From Opitutaceae bacterium (lineage in GTDB: Bacteria > Verrucomicrobiota > Verrucomicrobiia > Opitutales > Opitutaceae), in assembly GCA_030648295.1 (NCBI GenBank), contig JAUSID010000289.1, forward strand, positions 1 to 64,000: 64,000 nucleotides of DNA, written 5' to 3'. The notes beneath the pieces were generated by a model. That model saw only the letters and a list, made by a program, of their open reading frames with translations, had not been told where the DNA came from and ran no database searches. Positions 33,182 to 42,566 of this stretch are shown here, piece by piece (positions within the stretch are counted from its first letter, which is position 1; every line of letters begins with the position of its first letter). The position numbers and the translations under genes were made by a program.

Positions 33182-36100
33182 CGCCGCATCACCGCTTCGT
33201 CGTGATTCAAAATCATGCTCGCCACCATCGTCGCCGCCGCGAGCCGCGCCGGCGGCTGGACGCAAGCCGGCTTCGCCTCGCCGACGGAAAACAGTTTTTC
33301 CGCCGCCTCGGGTGAGTCCGCGAAGAGCCGCTCCTGCTCCTCGAGCGCGGCAACCAATACGGACACTTCGGTGTCGCGCGGCGTCCGGTTCGTCGCAGCG
33401 CGGAATCCCCAGCGTGCCTGGCTGGCCGCCGTGGCCCCGCCCTGCTCGAGCATGCGTGCGCCGAAGAGCCGAGCCGCTTCGACCATCTGCGTATCATTGA
33501 GCAGCGCCAGTGCCTGAAGCGGCGTGCTCGTTGCCTGCCGCTTCACGGTGCAGTTGGCTCGATCCGCGGCGTCGAAGGTGATCATGGCTGGATGGGGCAC
33601 CGTTCGTTTCCAAAAGGTGTAGAGACTCCGGCGGTGCAGCTCGTCTCCCCGGCCCTGCTCGTACTTCGGCTTGCCCATCGCGATTTCCTCCCACAACCCG
33701 GGCGGCTGATAGGGCTTCACGCTGGGTCCGCCGAGTCGTTCGACCAGCAGTCCGCTGACCGCCAGTGCCTGATCGCGCAGCATCTCCGCCGTGAGCCGTC
33801 GCGCCGGCGCGCGCGCGAGCAGCCGGTTCTGCGGATCGCGGGCACGCAACTCCGGCGTGGCCCGACTCGACTGCCGGTAAGTCGCCGACAACGCGATCTG
33901 GCGGAGCAGCGCTTTCACGTTCCAACCGCCCGCCACCAACTCGGTCGCGAGCCAGTCGAGCAGTTCGGGATGCGTCGGCGTGCTGCCGGTCACGCCAAAA
34001 TTATCGGCGCTCTCGACCAGCCCGCGCTCAAACATCTGCTGCCACAGGCGGTTCACCGCCACGCGCGCGGTGAGCGGGTTCGCCGGCGCCACGGCCCACT
34101 GCGCGAGCCCGAGCCGATTGCGCGGCGATGGCGGTGACATGGGCGGCAGCAGTCCCGGAGTGCCCGCCTGCACTTCGTCGCCCGGTTGATCGTACATCCC
34201 GCGCGTCAGTACGTGGGCCGGACGTGGCCGCAGCTCCTCCTCCATCACCATCACCTCCGGCACCGCGTCGAATGCTGCGACATATTCGCGCCGCAGCCGC
34301 GCCAGCGTATCCAGTTCGACGCGTACAGCTGGCGCGACGGTGCGCACATAGTGATCCTTCAACGCGACGCGCTGGGCCGGCGTGAGTTGGGTCGCTGGCG
34401 TTTGCCAGGCCTCTTTGAAATCGGTCCGTCCCGCCAAGTGCGTCGCCTCGAGCGGCGACAACTCACGCGCATACAGCCGAAACTCGTCAACCCGGCCGCC
34501 TTTGAATCCGCTGTCGCGAAACCGATGCCCAATCAGCAACGGCGGCTGTTTTTCCCGATCGTAAGTGATGTCGCCGCCGAGTTTGTCCCGGACCACCTCG
34601 ACCGCGGCGGATTGACCGTTGACGTAGATCCGCGCGCCGGCCGCCTGGCTCGACCCATCGTACGTGAGCGTGAGGTGCGTCCACTCGCCGGCCGGAATCT
34701 CATCGAGCGTGACGACCTTGAGCGAGCTGCCGGGCCAATGCCGATGCAACCCGAACGCCGCACGACCATGCTCGAGCACCAGCTCATAGCCGCGGCTGCC
34801 CGCATCCGTGTAAGCGAGGCTGCGGTGAAACACGACCTCGCGATCCGCCACGGCGGCGGGACGAATCCACAGGCTGAAGGAAAACGCGTCGCCGCGGGTC
34901 AGCACGGGCACGTCCGCAAGCGAGAAACCGTTGTCGCCGTTGAGCAGCGCTGCGCCGCCCCGCACGCCGTCGCCCAGCGTGGCGTGATCCACCACTTTCG
35001 CGAAGCGGTAGTTCCCCGATGAGTTCGGCGTTCCGCTTTCGCACAGTTCGTCGAAGTCGAGCGTCACGACCGCACCCTCAACCGCGGGGCCGTCGCCACT
35101 GCGCGCAACGAGCCACGCATCGAAGTCCAACGCCGCGGATTCGCGCCCCGCGCGGAGCTTTTCTTCCTGTCGGGCTATCTGTCGAAGCAACTGGGTGAGC
35201 TGAGATTCGGCCGCCGGATCGGGCAGCTTGAGCACCGGTGGTGGCATCAAATCGGAGAACCCCTTGAACGAGATCGCGCCAGCCTCGTCGATATTCTGGA
35301 AGAACGCCGCGAGTGAATAGTAGTCGCGCTGCGTGATGGGATCGAACTTGTGGTCATGACAGCGCGCACAATCGAGCGTGAGCCCAAGCACGGCGGTTCC
35401 GAAGGTCACCACGCGATCGTTCACGTACGCGACGCGATATTCCTCGTCGACGATTCCGCCCTCCTCGTTCTGCGCGTGCAGTCGGTTGAATGCCGTCGCG
35501 AGCCGCTGGTCACGCGTCGCCCCGGGCAAAAGATCGCCCGCGATCTGCTCGGTGAGGAATTGATCGTACGGCTGGTTCCGATTGAAGGCATTGATGACCC
35601 AGTCGCGGTACGGCCACATGGCTCGCGGCCGATCCATCTGGTAGCCGTGCGTGTCGGCGTAGCGCGCCACATCAAGCCAGTCCGCCGCCATCCGTTCGCC
35701 GTAGCGCGGCGACGCGAGCAGGCGTTCGACGACCTTCTCGTACGCATTCGCCTCGCGATCGCCAGCGAACGCGTCGAGCTCCGCCAGCGTCGGCGGCAAT
35801 CCCGTCAAATCAAACGAGACCCGACGCAGCCAGCGCTCGCGATCCGCTTCCGGCGAAGGCCGCAGCCCCTCCGACTCGAATCGCGCGAGGACAAAACGAT
35901 CGATCGCGTTTCGCGGCCACGCTGTGTCCCTTACTGCGGGCGGTTCGACGCGCTTCGGGGCGATGAAAGCCCAGTGGTCGGCGAAAGCCGCGCCTTCCGT
36001 CACCCAGCGCCGCAATGTTTCCTTCTGCGCCTCGCTGAGCGTTCGATGCGATTCCGGCGGCGGCATCCACTCGTCCTCATGCGGCGAGAAAATCCGCAGG

Positions 36101-36339
36101 ATCAATTCACTCTCGTCGGGCCTGCCCGCGACGATCACGCCCTCCTTGCGCTGCCCTTCTCGCGTATCGAGTCGGAGCTTGCCCTTGCGCTGTTCCGCGT
36201 CCTGGCCGTGGCACGGAAAGCAGTTCTCAGACAATATCAGTCGCACGTCGCGATTGAAGTCGACCGCGGGGGCGGCGACCGCAATGGGCGCGATCAAGAC
36301 TGCCAAAAACGTGCGCGTGGGAAGGGGCAAGCGGCGCAT
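33178..36339 (-). CDS. Exported cytochrome-c / DUF1549 / LamG / DUF1553 protein
   Basis: The product is 1053 residues from MRRLPLPTRTFLAVLIAPIA, a signal peptide. Domain order: a planctomycete-type cytochrome c-like domain with CFPCH heme motif (40-44) and KGKLRLDTREG; DUF1549 (about 118-330; RWLRRVSFDLTGLPPTLAEL); a concanavalin/LamG-type domain (about 430-590; FSFSLWIRPAA, GEWTHLTLTYDG, RIYVNGQ, GRVDEFRLYARELS); and DUF1553 (about 690-1000; TARVAVNRLWQQMFERGLV). The LamG insertion suggests carbohydrate binding. It is the first gene of a two-gene operon with DUF1501. An upstream start at 36444 would precede the signal peptide by 35 residues and is rejected. Confidence 0.93.
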   Translation of the reverse strand: MRRLPLPTRTFLAVLIAPIAVAAPAVDFNRDVRLILSENCFPCHGQDAEQRKGKLRLDTREGQRKEGVIVAGRPDESELILRIFSPHEDEWMPPPESHRTLSEAQKETLRRWVTEGAAFADHWAFIAPKRVEPPAVRDTAWPRNAIDRFVLARFESEGLRPSPEADRERWLRRVSFDLTGLPPTLAELDAFAGDREANAYEKVVERLLASPRYGERMAADWLDVARYADTHGYQMDRPRAMWPYRDWVINAFNRNQPYDQFLTEQIAGDLLPGATRDQRLATAFNRLHAQNEEGGIVDEEYRVAYVNDRVVTFGTAVLGLTLDCARCHDHKFDPITQRDYYSLAAFFQNIDEAGAISFKGFSDLMPPPVLKLPDPAAESQLTQLLRQIARQEEKLRAGRESAALDFDAWLVARSGDGPAVEGAVVTLDFDELCESGTPNSSGNYRFAKVVDHATLGDGVRGGAALLNGDNGFSLADVPVLTRGDAFSFSLWIRPAAVADREVVFHRSLAYTDAGSRGYELVLEHGRAAFGLHRHWPGSSLKVVTLDEIPAGEWTHLTLTYDGSSQAAGARIYVNGQSAAVEVVRDKLGGDITYDREKQPPLLIGHRFRDSGFKGGRVDEFRLYARELSPLEATHLAGRTDFKEAWQTPATQLTPAQRVALKDHYVRTVAPAVRVELDTLARLRREYVAAFDAVPEVMVMEEELRPRPAHVLTRGMYDQPGDEVQAGTPGLLPPMSPPSPRNRLGLAQWAVAPANPLTARVAVNRLWQQMFERGLVESADNFGVTGSTPTHPELLDWLATELVAGGWNVKALLRQIALSATYRQSSRATPELRARDPQNRLLARAPARRLTAEMLRDQALAVSGLLVERLGGPSVKPYQPPGLWEEIAMGKPKYEQGRGDELHRRSLYTFWKRTVPHPAMITFDAADRANCTVKRQATSTPLQALALLNDTQMVEAARLFGARMLEQGGATAASQARWGFRAATNRTPRDTEVSVLVAALEEQERLFADSPEAAEKLFSVGEAKPACVQPPARLAAATMVASMILNHDEAVMRR

Positions 36340-36445
36340 CAAAGTGCCGAGTCTCGCGCGCCGCGCAAGATTTCGCGCACGCGCCGTCCGACGTGTTTCC
36401 ATCGATAGAGCGATCCGACATCTACGAAAACGAAACTCCGTCACC

Positions 36446-36471
36446 TGGGAGCGCGACCGCCCTCGGTCGCA
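36446..36471 (+). repeat. REP-like half element, third copy
   Basis: TGGGAGCGCGACCGCCCTCG followed by GTCGCA matches the arm of the 136-294 repeat with one change. It sits between the pyruvyl transferase and the DUF1549/DUF1553 genes. Confidence 0.7.
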
Positions 36472-36500
36472 ATGGTTTGGAGCGGAGAACGTCCCAACGC

Positions 36501-37865
36501 TCAGATGCGCGCGCCGACTGTCTGCCGAAGCACATCCACCATCCGCTTCTGCCGTTCGGCCACCGTCGTCATGATGCTCTTCACTTTCGCCCTGGCTTTC
36601 GCCGGGTCACGATGGATGGCTTCGAGCCGCGACCACAGTTGCGCCCCATTCGTCTCGTCGATTTCAAAGAACCATTCGCCGGCTCCAAAATCGCGATACA
36701 TCTGCCCTTTGCAGGTATCCGTCGGCTGGCGCACGTAAAAGGTCGGCGTGCCATTGTGCAGCGCAATCAGCGGCGAGTGACACTCGACGCTCACCACGCA
36801 CTGCGCCTTCGAGTAAATCGATGCGGCCTCGTCGGGCAGCCAGTAGCTGTCGCGCCAAACCACGTTCTTCTTGATCTCGGCCGGCAGCGGATCGACCAGC
36901 ACTTCCTTGCCCATCTCGACCTGATAGGTCATCTCCGCGCAAACCATCACCTTGTTTCCCGTCGCCTTCACGTAAGAGACCATCATCTCGCGCAACTTCG
37001 TGTGGTCCTTCTCGGTCGTGCGGTCGTTGATCGCGTCCTTGATGTCATCGCTGGCCACCCGCTTCGTATTGCGGATCCGGTAATAGGGCGTGTAACGCAG
37101 CCGCGGGATCACGCAGATGAACTTTCCCTCTTCGAGCCGGTGTTCCTTCAGCCACGCGAAACCCTTCGCATCGTCGCGCAGGTGCATGCCGAGCTGCGCG
37201 TCGGGCCCGAACTCCAGCAGCGGCGTCTTCACGCCCTGCGCCTTCAGGTAATCGCGCGAGATCGTGTCCCGGCAGAAAAAGAACGCCGCGCGATCCATGA
37301 TGTAACGCAGGTCCTTCGGCAGATGAGTCGGCGGCAGCTTCAACGCCCGCTCCCGGATGCTCTTCAACGTGCCGCCCTCGGGATCGCGATCGCCGCCGAC
37401 CCCGGAAATCGGATCCGTGCTCACGCCGAAAACGCCCACCGGCTTGCCCGTCGCCTTTTGAAACGCCACCGCGTGATTGCTCGCCGGAAACCCCGAGCCG
37501 GATCCGCTGAGGTAAAGGTCGGTCTCGTCCCACGCCTTCGCCAGCGCGGCGCCCGGCTTGTCGTCCTTGCCGAGGCTGCCTTCCACGATCTTCAGCCGCG
37601 GGTAGCCGGCCGTGAGCAACTGCCGCGACCCATGGCCAAGGCTGCCCGGCCACAGCGTCACCTCGGCTTCGGGAAAATATTTCTCGATCAGGCTCAACGC
37701 GCCGGGAGTGTGCCCGATGTCGCCGATGTTCACGCTCTGCCACGAACTGCGCAGTAGAATCCGCGGCGGCCGGGCGGATTTCGCGGCCGCTGCGAACGAG
37801 CTCGGGAAAAGCGCTGCACTCGCGGCAGCCGTGGCGGAACGTTGGAGAAAGCAGCGACGGTTCAT
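36501..37865 (-). CDS. Polysaccharide pyruvyl transferase family protein with Tat-like signal
   Basis: The product is 454 residues from MNRRCFLQRSATAAASAALF. The RRCFLQRS start followed by an alanine-rich hydrophobic stretch is a twin-arginine-type export signal. The catalytic-type domain begins ILLRSSWQSVNIGDIGHTPG (about 40-59). Later come YLSGSGSGF, FCRDTISRDYLKAQGV, FGPDAQLGMHLRDD, and AQCVVSVECHSPLIALHNGTP near the C-terminus, matching the PS_pyruv_trans fold. Classical enzymes ketalise sugars with phosphoenolpyruvate in the cytoplasm. An exported form would lack access to that donor, so its role may differ. It lies 53 nt after the STN-type TonB receptor on the same strand and may be co-expressed. 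Confidence 0.8.
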   Translation of the reverse strand: MNRRCFLQRSATAAASAALFPSSFAAAAKSARPPRILLRSSWQSVNIGDIGHTPGALSLIEKYFPEAEVTLWPGSLGHGSRQLLTAGYPRLKIVEGSLGKDDKPGAALAKAWDETDLYLSGSGSGFPASNHAVAFQKATGKPVGVFGVSTDPISGVGGDRDPEGGTLKSIRERALKLPPTHLPKDLRYIMDRAAFFFCRDTISRDYLKAQGVKTPLLEFGPDAQLGMHLRDDAKGFAWLKEHRLEEGKFICVIPRLRYTPYYRIRNTKRVASDDIKDAINDRTTEKDHTKLREMMVSYVKATGNKVMVCAEMTYQVEMGKEVLVDPLPAEIKKNVVWRDSYWLPDEAASIYSKAQCVVSVECHSPLIALHNGTPTFYVRQPTDTCKGQMYRDFGAGEWFFEIDETNGAQLWSRLEAIHRDPAKARAKVKSIMTTVAERQKRMVDVLRQTVGARI

Positions 37866-37918
37866 GAAAGAGCGGAGACGGGAGAACTCAGGGCGGGACG
37901 AGGGACCGGGCATTGAAA

Positions 37919-40900
37919 TCAAAACGTGCCTTTGACGCCAACATTCCAATACGAGCGATAATCAGCCCGACCCCGCAGGATGCGATCGCTCGGCGTGCTG
38001 GGTCCATATGTTACCGTATCGTCGATCGCCTCGTTGACATTCCGGCCGCTGACGAAAACGGAAAACTGCCGCGTGAGCCGATATTCCGCCGTGAGGTCCG
38101 CACTCCGGCGGGGCAATAAATAGGTGAACGTGCCGGGCTCCGTGCCGGCGTTCGTGATCTGACCCTGCTTCACCCGGCCCTTGAGGTTCACCGCCGCCCG
38201 GACGGTAAACCGCGCACGACTGAACGTGAGGCCGTAGTTGATCGTCTTACCGACGAAACCGCTGAAGCTCGCCATCTCCGACCCTGCGAGGTGCTGGAGC
38301 GTGATGTTGCCGAACACCGTCAGGCCGCGCGCCCAATGCGGCAGGAACACCAGGTTCTGCCGGTAATCGAACTCCGCTCCACTCACGCGCGCGGCGCCGA
38401 CGTTCATCCGGGTGCTGACATCGTAGCCGAGCGCGGCGCCGTAGATCTCGGGATCGAGCCCCCACGGTTCGAGCACGTCATCGGTCGCCGGCACGATCCG
38501 CGTGCCCCAGAAATCCGTGATGTCGCGCCGATACAGCCGGGTCGAGAGCACGCCGGTCGAGGGCTCGTTGAAATAATACTCGAGCGCGACGCCGAAGCTG
38601 TCCGCGAACCAGGGCTTGAGCGCCGGGTTGGACAGCGTCAGCCGGCGCGAGGTCGACTCGGTGTCCGGCAGATTCATCGCCGGCAGGATATGCGTGAATT
38701 CCGGCCGGCTGATGGACCGCGCATACGAGAAGCGCGCAATCAGGTTCGGCCGGATCAGGACCGCCCCGTTGAAGCTCGGGAAAAATCCGTCGTACGACTT
38801 GTCCGTGTGCGCGCCGCGCAGGACGTAGGCGAGTTCGGAGCCGGCGACACTGTTCAAGGGTGCAATCGCCACCGGCCGCCCCGCGGCATCACGCACAATC
38901 GCGCCACTGGCGTCGCGGCGATAAATCCGCGTTGGATCGACCAGCGCGCCGTCACCGACGTCCTCGGTGTGCTCGTACCGCACGCCACCCGTGAGTTGAA
39001 GCCGGCCGTTGAAGAGCTTCGTGTCGAGCCGCAGGTAGGGCGCGGTGACCGTCTCGGTGATCACCCGCGAGCCGTTCACCAGGCTGCGATAGTAGTTCAT
39101 CCGGTTCGTCTCCGTCTGGACGAAATGCCCGGGGTTTGCCCGGAAGCTGTCTCCAATCGCCGCGAGGTTCATCCACTCCATCTTCTTTCCGAACAGCAGC
39201 TCGCGCTGGGAGTAGATCGGGTCGAACCATTGCGCGGCGTTGTCGTCGGTCGTGCGGATGAGCCCGTCGGCGCCCAGGTGCGTGGCATCGTAAGTCGAGG
39301 TGCCGAGGTCGCGGCGCTGCGAGCGAAGGTCGAAGCCGGTCTTCAGCACGAGCGGCAGCACCAGATCGATCTCGCGGCGCCCGTTGGCCGAAAGGCTGCG
39401 GACGATGTCATAGCCGTCGATCTTCGTGCCCTGCACCGTCTCCAGGCTGTAATTCTCGATTTGATACGCGTCCACGTCCGCGCCCGCGGCGTTCTTGACC
39501 GAGATGACGCCGGGGTGGTCGAAATTCATGTCCTCGAACCGGATGGTCAGGTTGCGGAAGTAGGCGTTGTTCGTCTGGAAATAGCCCTTGTCGAAATTGC
39601 GGTAGTGGTTCGATGCCCGCGAAAACGCGCTGTTGACCTGAAGCTGCCAGACCGGGCCGTTGTGCTTCCAGCGCAGGCTCGGCATGTAGGTCGTGCCGTC
39701 CTTCTGCCGCGCGTCGTAGACGGTCTGCGCGAATCCCGTGCCCGGCGCGCCCTGCGTGAAGTCGGGGCCGAACGACTCGACCCGCCCAACATCGAAATTC
39801 ACCTGGCGCACCCAGAATTCCGCTTTGAAGTAGGCGTATTGGAAACCGAACGTGAGCACGTCGCGGCCGGAGATGCGCCAGTCCGCGCCGGCGCTGACCG
39901 ACTGGCGCGTGCTGATTTTCGGCCGCTCCTGGAGCCGGTGCCGCACGAGATACGGTCTGTCCGGCGTCGTCGCCGGAAAGTTGGCCGACTGCCCCGCGAT
40001 CGTGGGCACCCAATCCATGGTCGCGCCCTGCCCGTTGGCCAGCGCCCGGGTGACCAGCCCGCTGAACGTGAAGCCAAAATTCCTGCTCACGGGCACGACG
40101 GCGCTGAGCTCGACGTTGGGCTCGAAGGGATACTCCTTTTTCGCGAACGGGCTCGGCACCTTCTTCAGCTCGAAATCGCCGCCCTTGAACGAGAGATACG
40201 TCTTGACGCTGTAGATCGGCCGCGCGCGCTCGAAGGCGCTCTTGCTGATCAGGTTCACCGTCCCGCCGATTGCGTTCGCCGGCGTATCGGGATTCTGGGA
40301 ACGCGTCACTTCCACGCGCGCCATGCTCGTGATCGAGATCTGTTCGAATTCCACCTGCCGGCCTCCGCCCGATGATGCGGCGCTGGCGAGGCTGTTGCCA
40401 TCGAGCATGATTGGCGTAGACCCCGGCGGCACGCCGCCGAGCGAGATGCTGCGGCCGTCGCTGCCGTCGCGGTTGAGGGTCACGCCGGGGAGGAACTTGG
40501 CGAATTCGCCGACGTTGCCCTCGGCAATGTCGCCGAAGGAATCCGTCGCGACGACATTCTTGATCTCCGAGGCGTAGCGCTGCTCGTTCACCGCGATGTC
40601 CGACGCCGCCATGTCGCGCGTCGTCGCCACCTTGAACGCGTCGAGCACGATCGTCTTTTCATCCCCCATCGCAGCGCCCGAGCCCAAACTGACGTTGCCC
40701 TCGGCGCGCTCGCCGGCGCGCACGGCCACGACCCGGGTTAGGGGCGAAAATCCGGTGTAGAGCACACGCACCACCGCCTCGCCGGCCGGCACCCGCGGGA
40801 AGGAATACTGGCCGTATTCGTCCGTAAACGTTTCGAGCCGCAGCGCCTCGACCACGACCCGGGCGTTGTTCACGTAGCTGCCTGTTTCCTGGTTGAAAAC

Positions 40901-41284
40901 CCGCCCCTCGATTGCACCTATTCCGCGACCGCTCGCCGCCGGCATGGCCGCCCGATCGACCGTCAATGCCCCGGTCCCTTCGTCCTGCACTGCGCGCAGC
41001 GCTGTGCCTGCCACGAGCCGCTCCAACGCATCACGCGCCGTGAATTCGCCCGTGAGCGCATTGGTGCGCACGCCCGCCACCTTCCCGGTGGAAAACAGAA
41101 ACTGCCCTCCCGCCTGATCGGAGAATTGCCGCAGCGTCGTCTCAGCGGGACCGGCCGGGATATCGAACGGACGCGTCGCCGGTACCGCTGCCGACAGCGC
41201 GGTCGCAATCCACGAGGCGGCAAGCCAGGCGAAGCCGGTTCGCCGCGAATACCGGGCAAGAAGGGGGCGGGACAAGATTTTCAT
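37919..41284 (-). CDS. TonB-dependent receptor with STN signalling domain
   Basis: The product is 1121 residues from MKILSRPLLARYSRRTGFAW with an N-terminal signal. The secretin/TonB N-terminal (STN) domain covers about 38-110 (FDIPAGPAETTLRQFSDQAG, FSTGKVAGVRTNALTGEFTA). A carboxypeptidase-regulatory-like fold follows (about 122-205; GAIEGRVFNQETGSYVNNAR). Then come a TonB-box region (KTIVLDAFKV), the plug (ISLGGVPPGSTPIMLDGNSL, ARVEVTRSQNPDTPANAIGG) and the barrel ending in F. STN domains relay ligand binding to a FecR-type anti-sigma factor. The FecR and ECF sigma genes are directly upstream on the same strand, so the three form a cell-surface signalling system that probably induces this receptor. 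Confidence 0.93.
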   Translation of the reverse strand: MKILSRPLLARYSRRTGFAWLAASWIATALSAAVPATRPFDIPAGPAETTLRQFSDQAGGQFLFSTGKVAGVRTNALTGEFTARDALERLVAGTALRAVQDEGTGALTVDRAAMPAASGRGIGAIEGRVFNQETGSYVNNARVVVEALRLETFTDEYGQYSFPRVPAGEAVVRVLYTGFSPLTRVVAVRAGERAEGNVSLGSGAAMGDEKTIVLDAFKVATTRDMAASDIAVNEQRYASEIKNVVATDSFGDIAEGNVGEFAKFLPGVTLNRDGSDGRSISLGGVPPGSTPIMLDGNSLASAASSGGGRQVEFEQISITSMARVEVTRSQNPDTPANAIGGTVNLISKSAFERARPIYSVKTYLSFKGGDFELKKVPSPFAKKEYPFEPNVELSAVVPVSRNFGFTFSGLVTRALANGQGATMDWVPTIAGQSANFPATTPDRPYLVRHRLQERPKISTRQSVSAGADWRISGRDVLTFGFQYAYFKAEFWVRQVNFDVGRVESFGPDFTQGAPGTGFAQTVYDARQKDGTTYMPSLRWKHNGPVWQLQVNSAFSRASNHYRNFDKGYFQTNNAYFRNLTIRFEDMNFDHPGVISVKNAAGADVDAYQIENYSLETVQGTKIDGYDIVRSLSANGRREIDLVLPLVLKTGFDLRSQRRDLGTSTYDATHLGADGLIRTTDDNAAQWFDPIYSQRELLFGKKMEWMNLAAIGDSFRANPGHFVQTETNRMNYYRSLVNGSRVITETVTAPYLRLDTKLFNGRLQLTGGVRYEHTEDVGDGALVDPTRIYRRDASGAIVRDAAGRPVAIAPLNSVAGSELAYVLRGAHTDKSYDGFFPSFNGAVLIRPNLIARFSYARSISRPEFTHILPAMNLPDTESTSRRLTLSNPALKPWFADSFGVALEYYFNEPSTGVLSTRLYRRDITDFWGTRIVPATDDVLEPWGLDPEIYGAALGYDVSTRMNVGAARVSGAEFDYRQNLVFLPHWARGLTVFGNITLQHLAGSEMASFSGFVGKTINYGLTFSRARFTVRAAVNLKGRVKQGQITNAGTEPGTFTYLLPRRSADLTAEYRLTRQFSVFVSGRNVNEAIDDTVTYGPSTPSDRILRGRADYRSYWNVGVKGTF

Positions 41285-41435
41285 TACAGGCGATTGGGGC
41301 GCGGAGTCGCCGCGCCCTATCCCCAAGACTCGGCGAGACGCGATTTCCGTTACGAAAAAGATCAAATCGAGAAACACCGCCCAGGGCCATCGCGAACCTG
41401 GAACGATCCCCGCCCTCCGGGAGCCGGTCAGCAGC

Positions 41436-42566
41436 TCAATGCAGGGGCAACAATACCGTTTCGATCGGCGTCCGCTCCTCCGCCCTCACGTCGACCGATG
41501 CCTTGAGCAGCCGGATGAATCCCTCGAGATTGTCAGCGCGGAAAACGCCCGTGAGGGTTCGCTGCCGCAGTATTGGGTCGCCGATCGTGAGCCGGTGGGG
41601 GTGATGCCGATTGAAGGCCGCAACGACATCGTCGAGGGGTGTGTTGTTGAAGACAAGTCGCGTGGCCTGCCAGCTCATCGCCGCTTCAATCTCTGCCTTG
41701 CCCACCTGGGCAATCGTCACCGGTGTGACTCGGGCAACCACGCCGTCCCCGGTTACGGCGCGCGCGATAATGGCGCGCTGGCCTTCGATGACCGCCGGAG
41801 CCACCGCGGCCGACTCCTCCGCCGGTGCGATGTCGGCGCCGCCGGTCGCCTCGACCCGTCGTTCCGGTTCGAGCTGCACCTTCCCTTCCGTCACCAGCAC
41901 CTCGATGCTGTCGGACCCGAGTCGGACGTTGAACGCCGTACCGACGGCCCGTACCGCGACCGTTCCGGCGGTGACGAAAAATGGTCGCTCCGGATTTTTC
42001 GCCACAATGAAGTGCGCTTCACCATCGACGAGCCGCACGCGCCGCTCGCCGGCCGTGAAAGCCACCTCGATGCGACTCGCACCATTGAGTTCGGCGACCG
42101 AACCGTCGGGGAGCGTCATTCGCTGAAGTGTGCTCGCCAGCACGCGGTAACTCACTTTCGGGACCTCCACCACCGTCGTTCCGACCGGCGGCGCAAACCC
42201 GGACCAACCCAGGAACGTCAGCACGACCGCCGCCGCAGTCGCGACACCAATGCTCGTGAGCCGCACCAGGCGGACGCGAGAGCGCTGGCGCCGCGCCTGC
42301 CTGACGACTGCATCCGCCATCGCGGCGAGATCGTCTGCCGTCGCGAGTTCGTCCATGCTGCGCCACGTTCCGCCCAGCCGGACGAATTCCGCGGCATGCT
42401 GCGGGTCGGCGAGTTTCCATGCTGCCAGCTCGCGCGCTTCGCTGCCGCTCAAGCCGCGATCCTGGCGCACGATCCACGCCGCGGCCGCCTCGGCCATCGC
42501 CAGGTCGGAGCCCGCCGATTCGCCGCCGCTCGTCGCGGAAAATTCGCGCTCAAACGATCCACTCAT
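41436..42566 (-). CDS. FecR-type anti-sigma / signal transducer
   Basis: The product is 376 residues from MSGSFEREFS. The N-terminal cytoplasmic DUF4880-type domain (about 24-68; EAAAAWIVRQDRGLSGSEAR) would hold the sigma factor. One transmembrane helix (about 103-122) follows, then the periplasmic FecR domain (about 145-235; LPDGSVAELNGASRIEVAFT, VRAVGTAFNVRL). A C-terminal STN-like segment (about 310-370; LVFNNTPLDDVVAAFNRHHP) closes the protein. Its ATG overlaps the stop of the sigma factor gene by 4 nt. It senses the STN domain of the receptor encoded 151 nt downstream. Confidence 0.93.
   Translation of the reverse strand: MSGSFEREFSATSGGESAGSDLAMAEAAAAWIVRQDRGLSGSEARELAAWKLADPQHAAEFVRLGGTWRSMDELATADDLAAMADAVVRQARRQRSRVRLVRLTSIGVATAAAVVLTFLGWSGFAPPVGTTVVEVPKVSYRVLASTLQRMTLPDGSVAELNGASRIEVAFTAGERRVRLVDGEAHFIVAKNPERPFFVTAGTVAVRAVGTAFNVRLGSDSIEVLVTEGKVQLEPERRVEATGGADIAPAEESAAVAPAVIEGQRAIIARAVTGDGVVARVTPVTIAQVGKAEIEAAMSWQATRLVFNNTPLDDVVAAFNRHHPHRLTIGDPILRQRTLTGVFRADNLEGFIRLLKASVDVRAEERTPIETVLLPLH

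Noticed and set aside
38291-40375. Open frame of 694 codons opposite the STN-type receptor
   Set aside because: Arg-rich low-information translation; an antisense shadow of the receptor.
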